Below are positions 22,836-35,232 of a stretch of DNA of 64,000 nt, piece by piece (position 1 is the stretch's first letter; each line of letters opens with the position of its first letter). Below the pieces are notes generated by a model. It did no database searches. It worked only from the letters and a program-made list of their open reading frames with translations, and was not told the origin of the DNA. Source of the DNA: Spisula solida (lineage: Eukaryota; Mollusca; Bivalvia; Venerida; Mactridae); contig OX365962.1 of assembly GCA_947247005.1 (NCBI GenBank), positions 5,243,201 to 5,307,200 of the forward strand. The letters are read 5' to 3'. The translations under genes and the position numbers were made by a program.

Positions 22836-25800
22836 GTAAGACATTATATTTGTTTGTAGTTTGTGTTATATTTGTCTTGTATCAGAGAGCCTATAGATAA
22901 CACCTTTTGTCTCTGCTAGTGTCCTTCACCACGAGGATATGAGAGGAGACAATTTCATCTTTTCAAATACATACTTGTGCTTAGCACCCAGCCATAGTAT
23001 TATTGGATTCGTTTTCATTTTTTCTATGGTATGGCACTGCCAGGACCTGAACCGCGGACCAATGACGCTCAATGTGGACACTATACCTCTAGGTTATCGC
23101 GGCATATTACTAGACAATCACCCGTGCAGTATGTGTTCGATTGGCAGAGTTAGGAAGGTTATGCTCCTCATAGACTATGACCATATCCTCCACATGTGGA
23201 GACGTTTATACATGTTTGAGGAATAGCTAGTTGGTGCTGCTTCTTATTTCTTAGAACACTTGTTTAGGGTAACCGACTGCCGTATAATATTGGCAATCGG
23301 TTGACAGAAAGAAAGCAAACAGTGTCTCACTTGCAATATAGTTTGGTCTCCTATCCTTTCTGTTAGACTAACCTTTCAGTGTAAGTGAACCTAAAAGCAG
23401 TAAAAGGAAAAGGCTAGGTGCAGAATCAAGAAAAATAAAACATCTGCCAGGAAAATGTCTCGCTTGATGTCAAAGAGAAAAGACTTCAACGTATTTACGA
23501 CCAAACTCTATCTAACAAATAACAACCAAGCATTAAAATAGTTCTTTGAATCAAGTTCTGAAGACTTGCTGTTATAGCTGAGTGAAAGCCGCATAGCGAT
23601 TGACTTCAAACAAGTATTCGCGGGGTAAGGCGGTTCTCACTGTTTTATGTTGACTTCTGTGTGCAGCGCATGTTCTTTGGTTGTATTTGAGGAGTACAAT
23701 AAATAACTCTAAGCCTTGTAAAACTTTGTAAGCGGCAACCGTTCACGTACCCATCAAGTTACTTCTTCGTTTATGGACTATTAACATAAATAATATTTAC
23801 TGCTTACAGAGGTCGCCGTACTACTGGAATGTCATTTTCTAAGTGGCAATGCACAAATCGCAACTTCTTGCACCGGATCACGATACTTACCGAAATATCC
23901 GCAAAAAAAATATTAAGTTTAAACTGTGGACCTCTGCGGGCCTATTTCCGGGCCCATATAGGTCTGTTCAATTACATTAAAGGCTGATTAACATTCGTTA
24001 AACATGTCTAATCATCGAAATATGTTATTTAAATGATTGAGGAATTTGTTGATAAAAATCATATATTTAAGATATAAATAGTTAAACAGAAATCGTGCAA
24101 GTAATTATTATTTATTTTTGTTTGTATTCCTTTCAGCTGGCTGGCAACCACTGACCCCGCCGACGTTGCTCGAGTTGAGAGTCGAACTTTCATCTGTACG
24201 AGTGAAGAGAGGGACACTATACCGAAGCCGAAGAAAGGTGTGACCGGAACTCTTGGGCGTTGGATGGCCCCGGATGATATGGACCACTCACTAAAATACA
24301 AATTCCAGGGTTGCATGAAAGGTACAACCTTATTTTAAGTTTTCTGTTTGATACCCATCTGCCACAGTACACATGTATATAGTCTGTCAGACTTTGCATC
24401 ACCCGTATTTTGGTTCAATTCCCGGGTAATGTCCATGAAGGTAATGTTCTTCCGTGTCATTGGCTTTGGTCTTGTGTGTTCCACATTTTGAGGATAGTTT
24501 GTACGTCAGTTGCATGAGGAGGCAGTGTTACCGTATACATCGGCTTATATGGCGACATAAGGCTTATAGTTATACGAGGGTAAATGCTAAAACCCGTATT
24601 TGCCGCTACAATGTACATTGCCTGGGTGCGTCTAATATTGCATGCCGTCTTATAAGTGGGTATGTACGGTAGCAGGGGTACATGATTACTACATTCCAAT
24701 GTACCGATTGGTTCATCAACGTACCACCGTGTATGACAGGAATCTTGCTGAAAGTGATACAGTCACCAAACAATAACGAACTTTATCACATAACCTGCGG
24801 TCCAGGAGTGCCGTAAAACCGTGCCGTAAATATCGTTCGGCACTCCCAGACTGTGCAATAAATATTTAAATTAGCTTGACGTGACCTTAGCCAATCCATG
24901 CATTGATCCGTCAATGACGTCAGGATAATATCAACGTTGCCATGACGTCGCGCTCATTGTACCGCTGAATTTTGGCTGAAACATATGCAGCGTACATCAT
25001 CCTTTTGACCAATAATGTGCATTTTTTAAGGTTATGTGATAAATAGAATCTTACATTCGTACTCCTTACATACGAGTTTTATTAAACTCGTCGACAAAAA
25101 CAATATGACACTCGGCAAAGCCTAGTGTCATATAATTTTGTCCACTCGTTTAATAAAACTCGTATGTAATGAGCACTCATGCAAGATCCTCTATATAACA
25201 ACTTAACCACATCTTGTACAATAATGTGTACATATAATATCCACATTTCGGTCGATTTGTATACATCATTATATGATCATATTGTGCTGATATTGTCACA
25301 AATTGAGCAGAAAGTATGTGCTAAATGGTCTGTGCAATTTTATGTCCCTCTCTGTCTGCGTTTTATGTCGCACGCTCTTGTGTTTTATTAAGATGTCTTT
25401 CCTGGTGTACATGTTATTTTCACACGCTGTATCGTCTCTATTTACACATATGGGGATAAAAAGTAGCTAAGAACGACAACTCTTTTCGAAAGGTTGTTGA
25501 TATAAGCACAAAGAACGACAACTCTTCTCGAAAGGTTGTTATTATGAGCGCAAAGAACGACAACTCTTTTTGAAAGGTAGTTGATATTGGAACAAAGAAC
25601 GACAGTTTCACTCGAAAAGTTGTTAATGTAAGAGCAAAGAACGACAACTCTTTTTTAAAGGTTGTTGATATTAGAGCAAAGAACGGCAACTGTGCTTGAA
25701 GGTTGTTCATTTGAGAACAAAGAACGACAACTGTTCTTTAAAAATTGTTGATATTAGAGCAAAGAACGGCAACTCTGCTCGAAAGGTTGTTGATATTGGA

Positions 25801-28800
25801 GCAAAGAACGACAACTCTTCTCGAAAGATTGTTAATATGAAAGAAAGAACGATAACTCTGCTCGAAAGGTTGTTAATATGAAAGCAAAGAACGACAACTC
25901 TGCTCGAAAGGTTGTTAATATTAGAACAAAGAACGACAACTCTGTTCAGAAAGCTGTTAATATAAGAGAAAAGAACGACAACCCTGCTCAATGATTGTTA
26001 ATATTAAAGCAAAGAACAAAAACTCTGCTCGAAATGCTGTTAATATGAATGCAATGAAACAACTCTAAAGGATGTTTATGTCAGAGCAAAGAATGCCAAC
26101 TCGACCTGTGATTGCATACAATTTGCTTGGGTTGGAGAAATGTGAGAGCACTATTCATGCGAGATCCGTACTTTTAAATTACGTACTAAACATGAACTGA
26201 TTTCATTTCCAGGTCGAACGATGTACGTAATTCCCTTCAGCATGGGACCAGTTGGTTCCCGTTTGTCCAAGATTGGTATCCAGCTAACAGATTCTGCCTA
26301 CGTTGTAGTAAGCATGCGCGTAATGACGAGGATGGGAACCAGCGTTTTAGAAGCGTTGGGAGAGGGCGACTTTGTGAAATGTTTGCATTCTGTAGGAAAA
26401 CCAACAACGACCAACAGTAATGGTATGAACTCTATGAAACATTGTCTTAGTGGACGTCCACACGCTTACAACGGAACTCTTGGTGCGCTTTTGAATGAAC
26501 ATTCATTTACACAAATCAAGGATTGAGTAGAAAGCTAAGCTTATTTTTAAACTCGTTCTATATGAATAGCAGGGAATAGTTTGTAACTTAAAGACATTGT
26601 AAACAGTAGGGAACCTGTACCTAAATGATGTTTGGGGGAGGATAGAGGGGAGAGTTTAACAGATTGAGCGGTTGCAATAACGCCATTCCATGCACCCATT
26701 ACACATTTAAAAAATATCATTATTGCGGGATATTTCGGACAGTATTGTGATGATTCGGTGCAAGAAGTTGCGATTTGTGCATTGTCACTTCACGCGCCGT
26801 ACAACAATTTGACCACCCTCATAGACTTACGTAGTTAGTTATACATCATTCTGTATAGTATTGGGCAACAGTCTTCTTGAAAGATGCTGAAGTGTGGGTA
26901 CTTTTTCAGCATTACCATCAAAACGAGGCTGGCCTTGTAATCCAAAGGAGACAGTAATTGCCCACTTTCCGGAACGTAATGAGATATGTTCGTACGGGAG
27001 CGGGTACGGCGGAAACTCCCTACTTGGAAAGAAATGCTTTGCCCTCAGGATTGGCTCCATTCTGGCTAGAAGGGAAGGTTGGTTTGCGGAACATATGCTG
27101 GTAAGTGAAATCATAAACTGTAAAATATGAACACATACACCTTCGTAATGCATTATTACATGACCCTGATTTCCCATCCATCTCAATCTGATCTAAACCT
27201 CAGCTAGATTAGTAAAATATTGTCATATATGCTTGAGTGAATGTGCAACCAATGCCAGGCTCTCGTGTTTATAAGAACTTTGTATTACAAACCTAAATAC
27301 ATTTTTGTACTTATTATAAATATTCCTTTAATAGCTTCAACTTCAGATTTGTCACGAATTATTACTCTGGTTTGAGGCCAATCTCGATTTGAGTTTGAGC
27401 TTGTTCGGGTGATCGGGGCTTGCTGTCTTGAGCATGTCCTATGATCGGTTAATACGCAGTCTTGCGTATTTTTAATATAAAACAATGACTGATTGTGAAT
27501 AAAAAGCTGTGCAACTCGTATATATAGTCTAATGGTACATGTTTTTTTGAAAGACAAGTTTAACTTTTCATGTCAGAGGAAGCATTACCAATACCAGCTA
27601 CTCGTTTTGTTATTGGACATGTCCCGTAGTGTGCCTAGTCTGGTTCCCGAGCTTTACAAGCTACGCAGTAAAGGTCTGGCACCATCTAAAACAGGCGACG
27701 ATATGTGTTAGATCTAAGATGGCGGATCTAAAGAGATAAGGAACGAGACTAATATGTAGACTATAAGGGTTATTTAAACCTTCCATTACCATGAAGCAAA
27801 TTTTATAGTTTCTCTTTAACAACAGCTACTGTCTTTCTTTTTTTACAGATAATGGGTATAGAAAATCCCGCCGGTGAGAAGAAGTACTTCGCCGCCGCCT
27901 TTCCAAGTGCATGTGGCAAGACGAACCTTGCTATGATGGAACCCAGTCTACCAGGATATAAGATCACGTGTGTTGGTGATGATATTGCGTGGATGAGATT
28001 CGATGAGAATGGACAATTAAGGGCTATAAACCCGGAAGCTGGCTTCTTTGGTGTAGCACCTGGTACGTTCCTTTAGTATATACTAATCTATGTTAGGTCG
28101 ACTGTGAAACAAGTTTTTCCACCTTATATTAATCACTCCCGACACCTCATTCCTGATGTAATCTATCGCCACGAGGGTATGAGAGAAGAGACGCCAGTTT
28201 CCTTTTTATGCTGAGCGTCTAGCAAGGAGATTACTGGTACCATTTTTATTTAGTCTTTGGTATAACGCGGTCTGGGATCGAACCCGAGACCTTCCGCACT
28301 CGAAGCGGACACCCAACCACTAGGCTATCGAGAAGTGTCTTTGACACATACCGGTACTTAAATATTGTTTCAGTATGAGGGTAGGAAAGATTTTCACCCA
28401 GCATTAATTATCACTGTTCGATTCCTGGGCATGTGTTTATATTAAATTAACATTACATTGGCTGAGTTGACAACAGTTACTGGGTCTTTATGAAGAACAC
28501 GCAATATTGTTTGTACATTGGCAGGGTAGTATTATATAAAAACTCGAAATTCTAATTCCGTTAATTATCAATCAATAAATTTAAGTGAGACAATAACATA
28601 TTTTATTCATCATTGGACTAGGCGAGCATTGAAACGATGTTTATATGAAATGACTTATGTCCAACCCTGGTGTCGCCTTTCTGTTACTTGATGTTAATGT
28701 TGTGCCAATGCCTATTACACAAAGGTCTATTGCAATGCCTAAAATCTGGTAGCTTCGATAGTAAAGTAAATTGGATAAACTGTGATGTTTATACACAGGT

Positions 28801-29352
28801 ACGTCAATGAAAACGAACCCAAATGCAATGGAAACTATATGTAAAAACACAATATTTACCAATGTGGCCAGCACGAGTGATGGCGGTGTGTTCTGGGAAG
28901 GAATGGAACTTCCGGTAGATGATAATACCTCGATCACGTCCTGGACGGGTATAAAAGACTGGAAGAAAGAATCCGGTACAACGGCAGCACATCCCAATTC
29001 CAGGTGAGGAGCCGTATTTCAAGCATGTTAATACATACAAATGATGATCAAGCTGTCGTTAAACTATTTGCAAAATAATGCCACAATCACAGTGTATAAA
29101 CTCGTCAACTTCCGCTTATCGCAATAAGTCATACAAGTTGAATTTTATAGTCTCAAAATAAGTCATATACGTACTATAGTGACTGGAAGTTACATGTGCT
29201 TTTGTTCGCAATAAGGCATACAAGTTTAATTGTTTAGTCTCCAAATAAGTCATACAGTGATTTGGTTTATACGCTTTATACAATTATTGATTCTAAGCGC
29301 AAATCATCATACTATTACAACGTGTACTTTAAGGCATCACTATTATGTTGAC

Positions 29353-29418
<66 letters not shown>

Positions 29419-30825
29419 CTCTACTAAATTTGTATTGAACTTTATTTAAATGTCGATATTGTATTTTAACAGATTCTGTGCCCCAGCACGCCAGTGTCCA
29501 ATCATAGACGAAAACTGGGAAAACCCAGAAGGAGTGATTATTGAAGGTATCATATTTGGGGGCCGTAGACCGGAAGGGTTTCCTCTGGTGTTCGAGGCCT
29601 TTGATTGGCAACATGGTGTGTTTGTCGGCGCTTCTCTGAAATCTGAAACTACTGCTGCAGCCGAACATAAAGGTATGTATACAATATAGTACTAGTATTA
29701 CACTTAGTCTAGCTGATTGTTAGGTGTCCAATGTTAAGTGCTCTTTTCATTAAATTTGTACATGTATATGACTCCTACACCTTGAGTTTATTTTTGTCAC
29801 CAGATGCCATTGACCTCCTTTCTTTTAAATGAGTCTGTAATATATTTTCCTAGCAACTTTTTTTTCACGTAATAAAGGGTTGCCTCGGCCTCAAATCTGC
29901 GCTCGGTAGTCATAACATCGTAGCTCATGGTTATCCAACAAGGCGGGCCGTAGTCCATTTCACTTATTTTTGCCTACAATATAATTTTGCAATAGGCTTC
30001 AATAATATTTTAGACAATGGCTCGCGTTTGCCTCTTTCAGGAAAATACTAGGCAAGTCATTGGCGAGGATATAATTATATCAAATTATCCTATCTGCTTT
30101 CAATGGATGAGACCAAAAAGATACGCTTTCAAATAGTATGCGTTTCGTCATCATGACGTCATAATTGTCACTGATGTTCATTGATCACTCGGTGAAATCA
30201 CGAAGTTTAATCAACGTGCGTAGTGAAATAAAATTCGATCTTACACCAAAATCAACAAATATCCTATGTTTCGTTCGCTCCTTTTTTTGCAGTCTGGCCT
30301 AGAAAGAAGTGCAGCCAGTGCAACAATTTGTTCAATGTGTATAATGTTATTTATTTTATCGTTTTAGGTAAGGTTGTTATGCATGACCCATTCGCAATGA
30401 GGCCATTTTTCGGGTACAATTTTGGACACTACCTTGATCACTGGATGAGTTTCCAGAACAACCGGAAGTTGAAACTGCCAAAAATATTTCACGTGAACTG
30501 GTTCCGGAAAGGATCTGATGGGTTCCTATGGCCTGGATTCGGAGAAAATGCTCGTGTGTTGGACTGGATATTCCGCCGTGTGAGCGGGGAACCATGCGCA
30601 GAGCTATCGGCGGTCGGTTTGGTACCCAGCCCAGGTGCCATTAATTTAGCAGGTTTGAAACAGGAAGTGGATATGGACGCTTTGTTTGACCTTCCGGCCG
30701 ATTTCTGGAGAGCGGAAGTGAATGAATTAGAGAAATACTTTAACGAACAGGTTGGTGCTGATTTACCGGACGAAATCAGACAAGAGTTATCTCGGTTGAA
30801 ACAAAGGGTATGCTCTCTGTATTGA
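22588..30825 (+). CDS. PCK1: Phosphoenolpyruvate carboxykinase (GTP), 8 coding exons
   Basis: Join of 22588-22835, 24137-24321, 26213-26422, 26910-27100, 27849-28062, 28799-29003, 29473-29672 and 30368-30825: 1911 nt, 636 aa, every junction GT/AG and in phase. It catalyses GTP + oxaloacetate to PEP + GDP + CO2, the committing step of gluconeogenesis. Visible landmarks: VAR with Arg95, [15 protein letters not shown] (substrate loop, Tyr247-Gly249, Lys256), His276, P-loop [10 protein letters not shown] with reactive Cys300 and Lys302/Thr303, kinase-2 GDDIAWM with Asp323 (Mn2+ ligand), FGVAPGTS, and the AEHKGK omega-loop lid. Length fits the cytosolic enzyme (about 622 aa in vertebrates). No clear mitochondrial presequence: only one basic residue in the first 20. 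The symbol PCK1 is by family; most invertebrates do not separate PCK1 from PCK2. Confidence 0.97.
22918..23106 (-). mobile_element. Degenerate SINE in PEPCK intron 1
   Basis: Same family as 415-678. Recognisable blocks: CACGAGGATATGAGAGGAGA, TATGGTATGGCACTGCCAGG, CCTGAACCGCGGACC (B-box complement) and TAGGTTATCGCGG. The tail half is missing. Confidence 0.6.
23107..24136. other. Rest of PEPCK intron 1
   Basis: No further element that I can delimit; AT-rich intronic sequence. Confidence 0.4.
24137..24321 (+). CDS. PCK1: PEPCK exon 2
   Basis: Acceptor TTTCAG, starts [18 protein letters not shown]. Arg95 corresponds to the substrate-binding Arg87 of the mammalian enzyme. Ends KFQGCMKG with donor AAAG|GTACAA. 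Confidence 0.95.
24782..25043. mobile_element. 262-bp MITE carrying a CRE, PEPCK intron 2
   Basis: The left TTTATCACATAACCT (24782-24796) is the exact complement of 25029-25043. The interior has a full cAMP-response palindrome TGACGTCA (24915-24922) and a near copy TGACGTCG (24943-24950). Confidence 0.65.
25066..25169. repeat. 104-bp near-perfect foldback, PEPCK intron 2
   Basis: Arms of about 45 nt, starting TTACATACGAGTTTTATTAA and ending TTAATAAAACTCGTATGTAA, surround a short CGGCAAAGCCT loop. On transcription it would form a long hairpin. Confidence 0.8.
25469..26100. repeat. 42-bp minisatellite, PEPCK intron 2
   Basis: About 15 units of 42 bp around AAAGAACGACAACTCT and CTCGAAAGGTTGTTAATAT. 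The unit is a multiple of three, so short open frames on both strands are by-products. Confidence 0.95.
26213..26422 (+). CDS. PCK1: PEPCK exon 3
   Basis: Begins [20 protein letters not shown] and ends in the variable linker KPTTTNSN. I place the donor at AATG|GTATGA (26422/26423), which fits the phase of exon 4. The frame stays open past it for 30 codons without any PEPCK similarity. Confidence 0.9.
26910..27100 (+). CDS. PCK1: PEPCK exon 4
   Basis: Encodes [18 protein letters not shown], the GSGYGGNS substrate loop and [10 protein letters not shown]. Lys256 and His276 are two of the Mn2+ ligands. Donor CTG|GTAAGT, phase 0. Confidence 0.95.
27849..28062 (+). CDS. PCK1: PEPCK exon 5
   Basis: Nucleotide-binding exon: [10 protein letters not shown]-loop (Cys300) and GDDIAWM (Asp323), then GFFGVAPG. 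The donor CTG|GTACGT is followed 10 bp later by a SINE. Confidence 0.96.
28073..28334 (-). mobile_element. SINE in PEPCK intron 5, 10 bp after the donor
   Basis: The best match to the copy at 415-678. Shared blocks include GAAACAAGTTTTTCCA, GCCACGAGGGTATGAGAGAA, GCTGAGCGTCTAGCAAGG and GATCGAACCCGAGACC. Minus-strand tRNA head ends at GCTATCGAG. The target duplication is not clear. Confidence 0.85.
28799..29003 (+). CDS. PCK1: PEPCK exon 6
   Basis: Starts [20 protein letters not shown], runs through SDGGVFWEG and ITSWTG, ends AHPNSR. Donor CCAG|GTGAGG. Confidence 0.95.
29353..29418. repeat. (CAAT)n microsatellite, PEPCK intron 6
   Basis: About 16 uninterrupted tetranucleotide repeats ending 54 bp before exon 7. 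The same motif recurs at 42329-42408. Confidence 0.97.
29473..29672 (+). CDS. PCK1: PEPCK exon 7
   Basis: Encodes [30 protein letters not shown] (guanine-pocket region) and AAAEHKG, the start of the omega-loop lid. Donor AAAG|GTATGT. Confidence 0.95.
30368..30825 (+). CDS. PCK1: PEPCK exon 8 (terminal)
   Basis: Residues 486-636: [38 protein letters not shown] and the C-terminal helices ending RLKQRV. Stop TGA at 30823-30825. Confidence 0.96.
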
Positions 30826-31480
30826 GATCAATGTGATTGGTTATTGTTCCAGCTTCCGGTGATGAACTGATTGATGGGAGAAATTCCGATTTTGATTATA
30901 AATTGCCATAATTGTATACATGTAAACTATGAACTGTATTTTGTACGGAAGCATAAATACGCCACCACACTACTCATAACGATAAAAACATTTCGTGAAA
31001 ATAATGGAGGATATGTCGTGAAAACAGAAAAACTATCATGAACTTTTGTATATTTGTAATACTTATATTAAGTGGTTCATGCATAGCATTGCATACTATA
31101 GTAATCCATATAGCAAACATGTATAATATTATATTTCCCATTGGAGCACCCTCTGTAAATGGAGACCTTTATATTCAATAGCACTGTGACGTCATTATTC
31201 ATAAGTGTCCGCCAGTATATACTCGTATATATAGTGCGCCTAGGATAATATGATGTTAACAAACATGAATCGGTTTGTTCAACTGTTGCAAAATTGGTTA
31301 TATAAATTACTAAAATAAACAGATATGGTCAGTTTTGTTCTGAAAGCATCACTGATAAATCGTTCACGTCTGATTAATCAACCTTTGTGGAATATACCAA
31401 TTTGCCCTGCCTTTCTCATTATCATGGGCGCACTATAGTACAGAGTGTTGGCTGAAAAAAACAATAAAGACGACAATTGA
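30826..31480 (+). terminator. PEPCK 3' UTR with poly(A) signals
   Basis: AATAAA at 31314-31319 and again at 31463-31468 downstream of the stop; either could end the transcript. Confidence 0.5.
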
Positions 31481-31579
31481 CCAATAAGTAACTGGTGGGC
31501 AAATCTGCATATGAATGCCCATGTACTGTATATGAAAACCCGATCTCTCTCATAGTGTAATACATATCATACACGCTGT

Positions 31580-32100
31580 TAACTTGTTTTGCGCTAAGAT
31601 CTAAAAATGCGTTAGTTAGATCTTTGTTTTGCGCTAATTTATTATATATACATTTTGTACATGTATATTATAAGTTAAGCGCAATTATTGTTGCTGCTCT
31701 TGTTGTGCGCTAAATATGTTTAAAGATGTTTAGCACAAACAGTTTTTCTGTCTTGTTTTATGGTAAATGTTTGATATATTTAGCGCAATTCTCGTTGTCT
31801 CTCTTGTTTTGCGCTAAATGTTAGCTCAATCATCATGATTGTATTTCTTGTTCTGTGTTAAATGTTCAATATATTTTTGGCAATTTTTGTTGTCAATCTT
31901 ATGTTGCGCTAAATGATGATATATGCATCGCAATGTTCGTGATCTCTCTTGTTTTGTCTTCAGCGTTAAATTTGTTTAGCGCGAGCATTCTTGTATGTCT
32001 TGTTTTGTGTTAAATATTTAATATTTTAATGATATTATTGTTGTATGACTTGTTATTTTGCCAGATTCATTAATGCTAATATTTTAGCGCAAGATTTTAT
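31580..32100. repeat. Degenerate array of GCGCTAAA palindromes
   Basis: TTGCGCTAAA and TTTAGCGCAA alternate with TTGTCTCTCTTGTTTTG at a loose 70-90 bp spacing, for about six degenerate units. It lies just downstream of the PEPCK 3' end. Confidence 0.65.
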
Positions 32101-33399
32101 TAAATCTTGTAATGTAAAATGCATCAATCTTTGAACATATTACCGTGTATTTTCTACACCAATATATTACATATTAAAGAAAGAGACTTATGGTGTTATA
32201 TTATGCCCCATATTCCTCAATCGAAGCAATCTGTGATTCCCTTTGCAACCTCCAGAATACATCTTAACAATGTAACGATAGTTACAAATGGGATACATTA
32301 CAAAGTACAAACACACAAGTTATATATAATGACACAACACTGGTGCGTCTACATTAGTTGTCATTTGGCATCTTGTACAGTTTGTGCTCGGCATTGTGAC
32401 GTATTCATGCTTGTGGTCAGTGTTTTCTTCCCTTTTTGTGTGTTCCTTTGTGTGACTTTCGAGTTCAGCTGTTTCCGTTGAGAGCTATATTCCCTGTCCG
32501 AATTTTCATAATCTTTTTTGTACACTGTTGGATAGCAGTTTATGCTGTGATAATTATTCTTGGTCTACATATTACTGTCACGAAACCAAACAAAAGGAAA
32601 CGCAAACAACAATAATACCCACGAGGAGGCATTAAACACATGCATATATTACATGCACACATGAGTATTATACATAAAACATCGCTGTAACAGGCTTAAA
32701 CAATTTAGTATTCAGATGAAACTATTAAATACATGTATACACAAAAACAAAGAGTTCACTTTTTATTTACACCAAATAGTTGAGCGACATTAAGAGTATA
32801 AAAGTGTAACCAATTATTCACCAATATTTAAGGGACCCCTCTATGGCACTTATTGATGTCTCACCACTAAAAAAGATCGCCACTACATCATAATAATCGA
32901 TCCAAAGTTAAAAATAAAATGTATTGTTCTCTATATAATATAATTTTATATCATATAGTTATGACGATGCTACATGTAACTATATAGTTTTTATTGTACG
33001 TAACTATGCATACAGTACAAAAAACAAGTACTATATCTTTATATTTTTTTAAGGTTTGTATCAAACAAAACAATTACGTATTTATAAAGGAAACATATCA
33101 TAAATATACCAGACTGCTGTGCAAACATGATGGCGTCATGCCTGAATGCTCTATCTAATAAAATGTTTTAATGCATCATTTAATTTTTGACACGTCAAAG
33201 TTATAAATAATTCATATTCTTTCTTTCTATATATACTGCTGAAGCCCTTTTCAGGTGAACTAGCAGTTGCGCGTCGGGTGCAAGATAAAAGTATTTTTAA
33301 AAGTAGTGACAGAAGACTTCAAAGTGAGATAGTGAGAAGAAATAAAGAACAATAGTGTTAGATAAAAGATGTAAATATTTATAGATTAAAAGCTGATAA
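32101..33399. other. AT-rich spacer
   Basis: A 120-codon chance frame (32119-32481) and a stretch at about 32390-32530 resembling 19430-19590 (shared CCCTGTC and ATAATCTTTTTT blocks). No gene supported. Confidence 0.4.
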
Positions 33400-33765
33400 A
33401 AACACTGTTCCGGTACTCAGGGGCGGTTTGAGATAAGGGATGGGCTAAGATTGTTCTTAAACCCCTCTAGGTCTGGCTGGAGGACTATGTGACTAGGAAG
33501 GTTGTTCCAGAGAACGACAGTATATGGAAAAAATGAATATTTATAATAGCTAGCAGTGGTGTGTATTTGTCTGTATGAAAGGGGTGCATGTGGCGTGTCA
33601 TTCTCATAGGTGCCACTAGATATGACGGTATTGGCACGGCCACCAATCGATACACAATTTTGTAGAACATGGTCAGTCTTGTAAGGTCGCGTCTGTCACG
33701 TAGAGTCAGCCAACCAAGTTCATTTTGCATACTGGTGACACTGTCATAGGGGGAATAGTTGTTTT

Positions 33766-35232
33766 TCACCCATCTGATTGCTCTGCGTTGGACTTTTCAA
33801 CTTTATTTATATTAGATTGAGTATGTGGGCTCCAAACAGAGGAGGCATATTCCACCTGGGGTCTGACCAGTGTTTTATATGCCACTTCTTTTATCTTTTG
33901 ATTTTGAGTCTGTAAATTTCTGCGAAGGAAGCCAAGAGTTCTAGTTGCATTATTTGTTATTTCATTTATGCGTTTATTCCAAGAAAGATCATTAGATATA
34001 TTTACACCCAGATATTTGGCACTGTCAACTGATTCTAAGATATGGCCATGTAACATGTAAGTATAAGTAATTGATTTCTTCTGTTTAGTAATATTTAAAA
34101 CCACACATTTACTGGGATTAAATTCCATTTCCCATATTTCTTCCCATTTCACTAAATTGATTAGATCATTTTGCAGTGTTTGGCAGTCTTGAATGTTGTT
34201 TACAGCTAAGTATACGGCAGTGTCATCAGCAAATAAACGAACTTGTGAGGTTATGTGGTCTGGTAAGTCATTTATGTACAGAAGAAAAAGTAATGGGCCA
34301 AGTACAGAACCTTGGGGTACCCCAGATGTAACGGGGACCTCCGAAACTGAATCACCTTCCAGAACTACAGTCTGAGTTCTGTCAATTAAGAAAGATTTAA
34401 TCCATAAGATAACTGAGTTGTTAACACCATGTTCTTGTAATTTGTACAGGAGTTTAAGATGACTAACTTTATCAAAAGCTTTACTAAAATCTAATAAAAT
34501 CATATCTGTTTGTTGGCTATTGGTCATATTTTTAGCTATGTTATCAACAAGTTGTAGAAGCTGAGTCTCACAAGATCTAAATGCTCTAAAGCCATGCTGT
34601 AAGTCATAAAGGATATTATTTCTGTTAAAATGGTTAGTAAGATTTGATGCAACAATATGTTCTAATACTTTACAGAGGATACATGTTAAAGAGATGGGCC
34701 TGTAATTTGCTGGATCTTCTTTATCGCCCTTTTTGAACAGTGGGATTACATTTGCTGAAGTCCAGATTTTTGGAAGATGGCCTGAATCCAGGGATTTCTG
34801 AAATATTAGAGTTATTATTGGGGCAATCTGTTGACTAAGGGTTTTTAAGACAAGTGGTTTAATATTGTCAGGTCCCGCTGCCTTGTCAGGTTTCAGGTTA
34901 GTGAGAAGCTTCTGAACACCGTTAGTAGTAATTGAGATATCTGGCATGTAGGTGGATTTTTTCTTTAGAAAAGAAGTAGTTGAGCTAAGGTTGAAATTCC
35001 TAATAGCAGAGAGACAAGATTGAGACAAAGTTAGTGGTGACATGGGGGTAAATACTGATTGAAATTGTCTATCAGCCTTCTCATTGTTTTCAGATTTGGT
35101 GGCTCCTGTAGTTTTATCACGCAGGGTAGCAATTCCGGTGGCATCTTGTTTAGCATTTTTGATAAGGCTAAAGAGTTTTTTAGTATTAAAATTACTGTTA
35201 CTTGTGTCTTTATCTTCATCTAATTCTTTCAT
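33766..35232 (-). pseudogene. LINE reverse transcriptase
   Basis: 488 codons: KLLTNLKPDKAAGPDNIKPL (motif 0/1), NYRPISLTCILCKVLEHI, LYDLQHGFRAFRSCETQL, motif A LLDFSKAFDKVSH, SGVPQGSVLGPLLFLLYIND, catalytic RLFADDTAVY, AKYLGVNI. All RT active-site residues are intact. A one-base deletion at about 33800 diverts the C-terminal part into another frame (33769-33485). Confidence 0.9.

Noticed and set aside
25438..25991. Repetitive frames on both strands in PEPCK intron 2
   Set aside because: Periodic by-products of the 42-bp minisatellite.
26423..26526. Extension of PEPCK exon 3 to the stop at 26524
   Set aside because: No PEPCK similarity after TTTNSN; the donor AATG|GTATGA gives the correct phase into exon 4.
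32119..32481. 120-codon plus-strand frame
   Set aside because: Low-complexity hydrophobic translation in AT-rich DNA, shares words with a non-coding repeat at 19.4 kb.
34193..34375. Plus-strand 60-codon frame within the minus LINE
   Set aside because: Antisense shadow of RT motifs.
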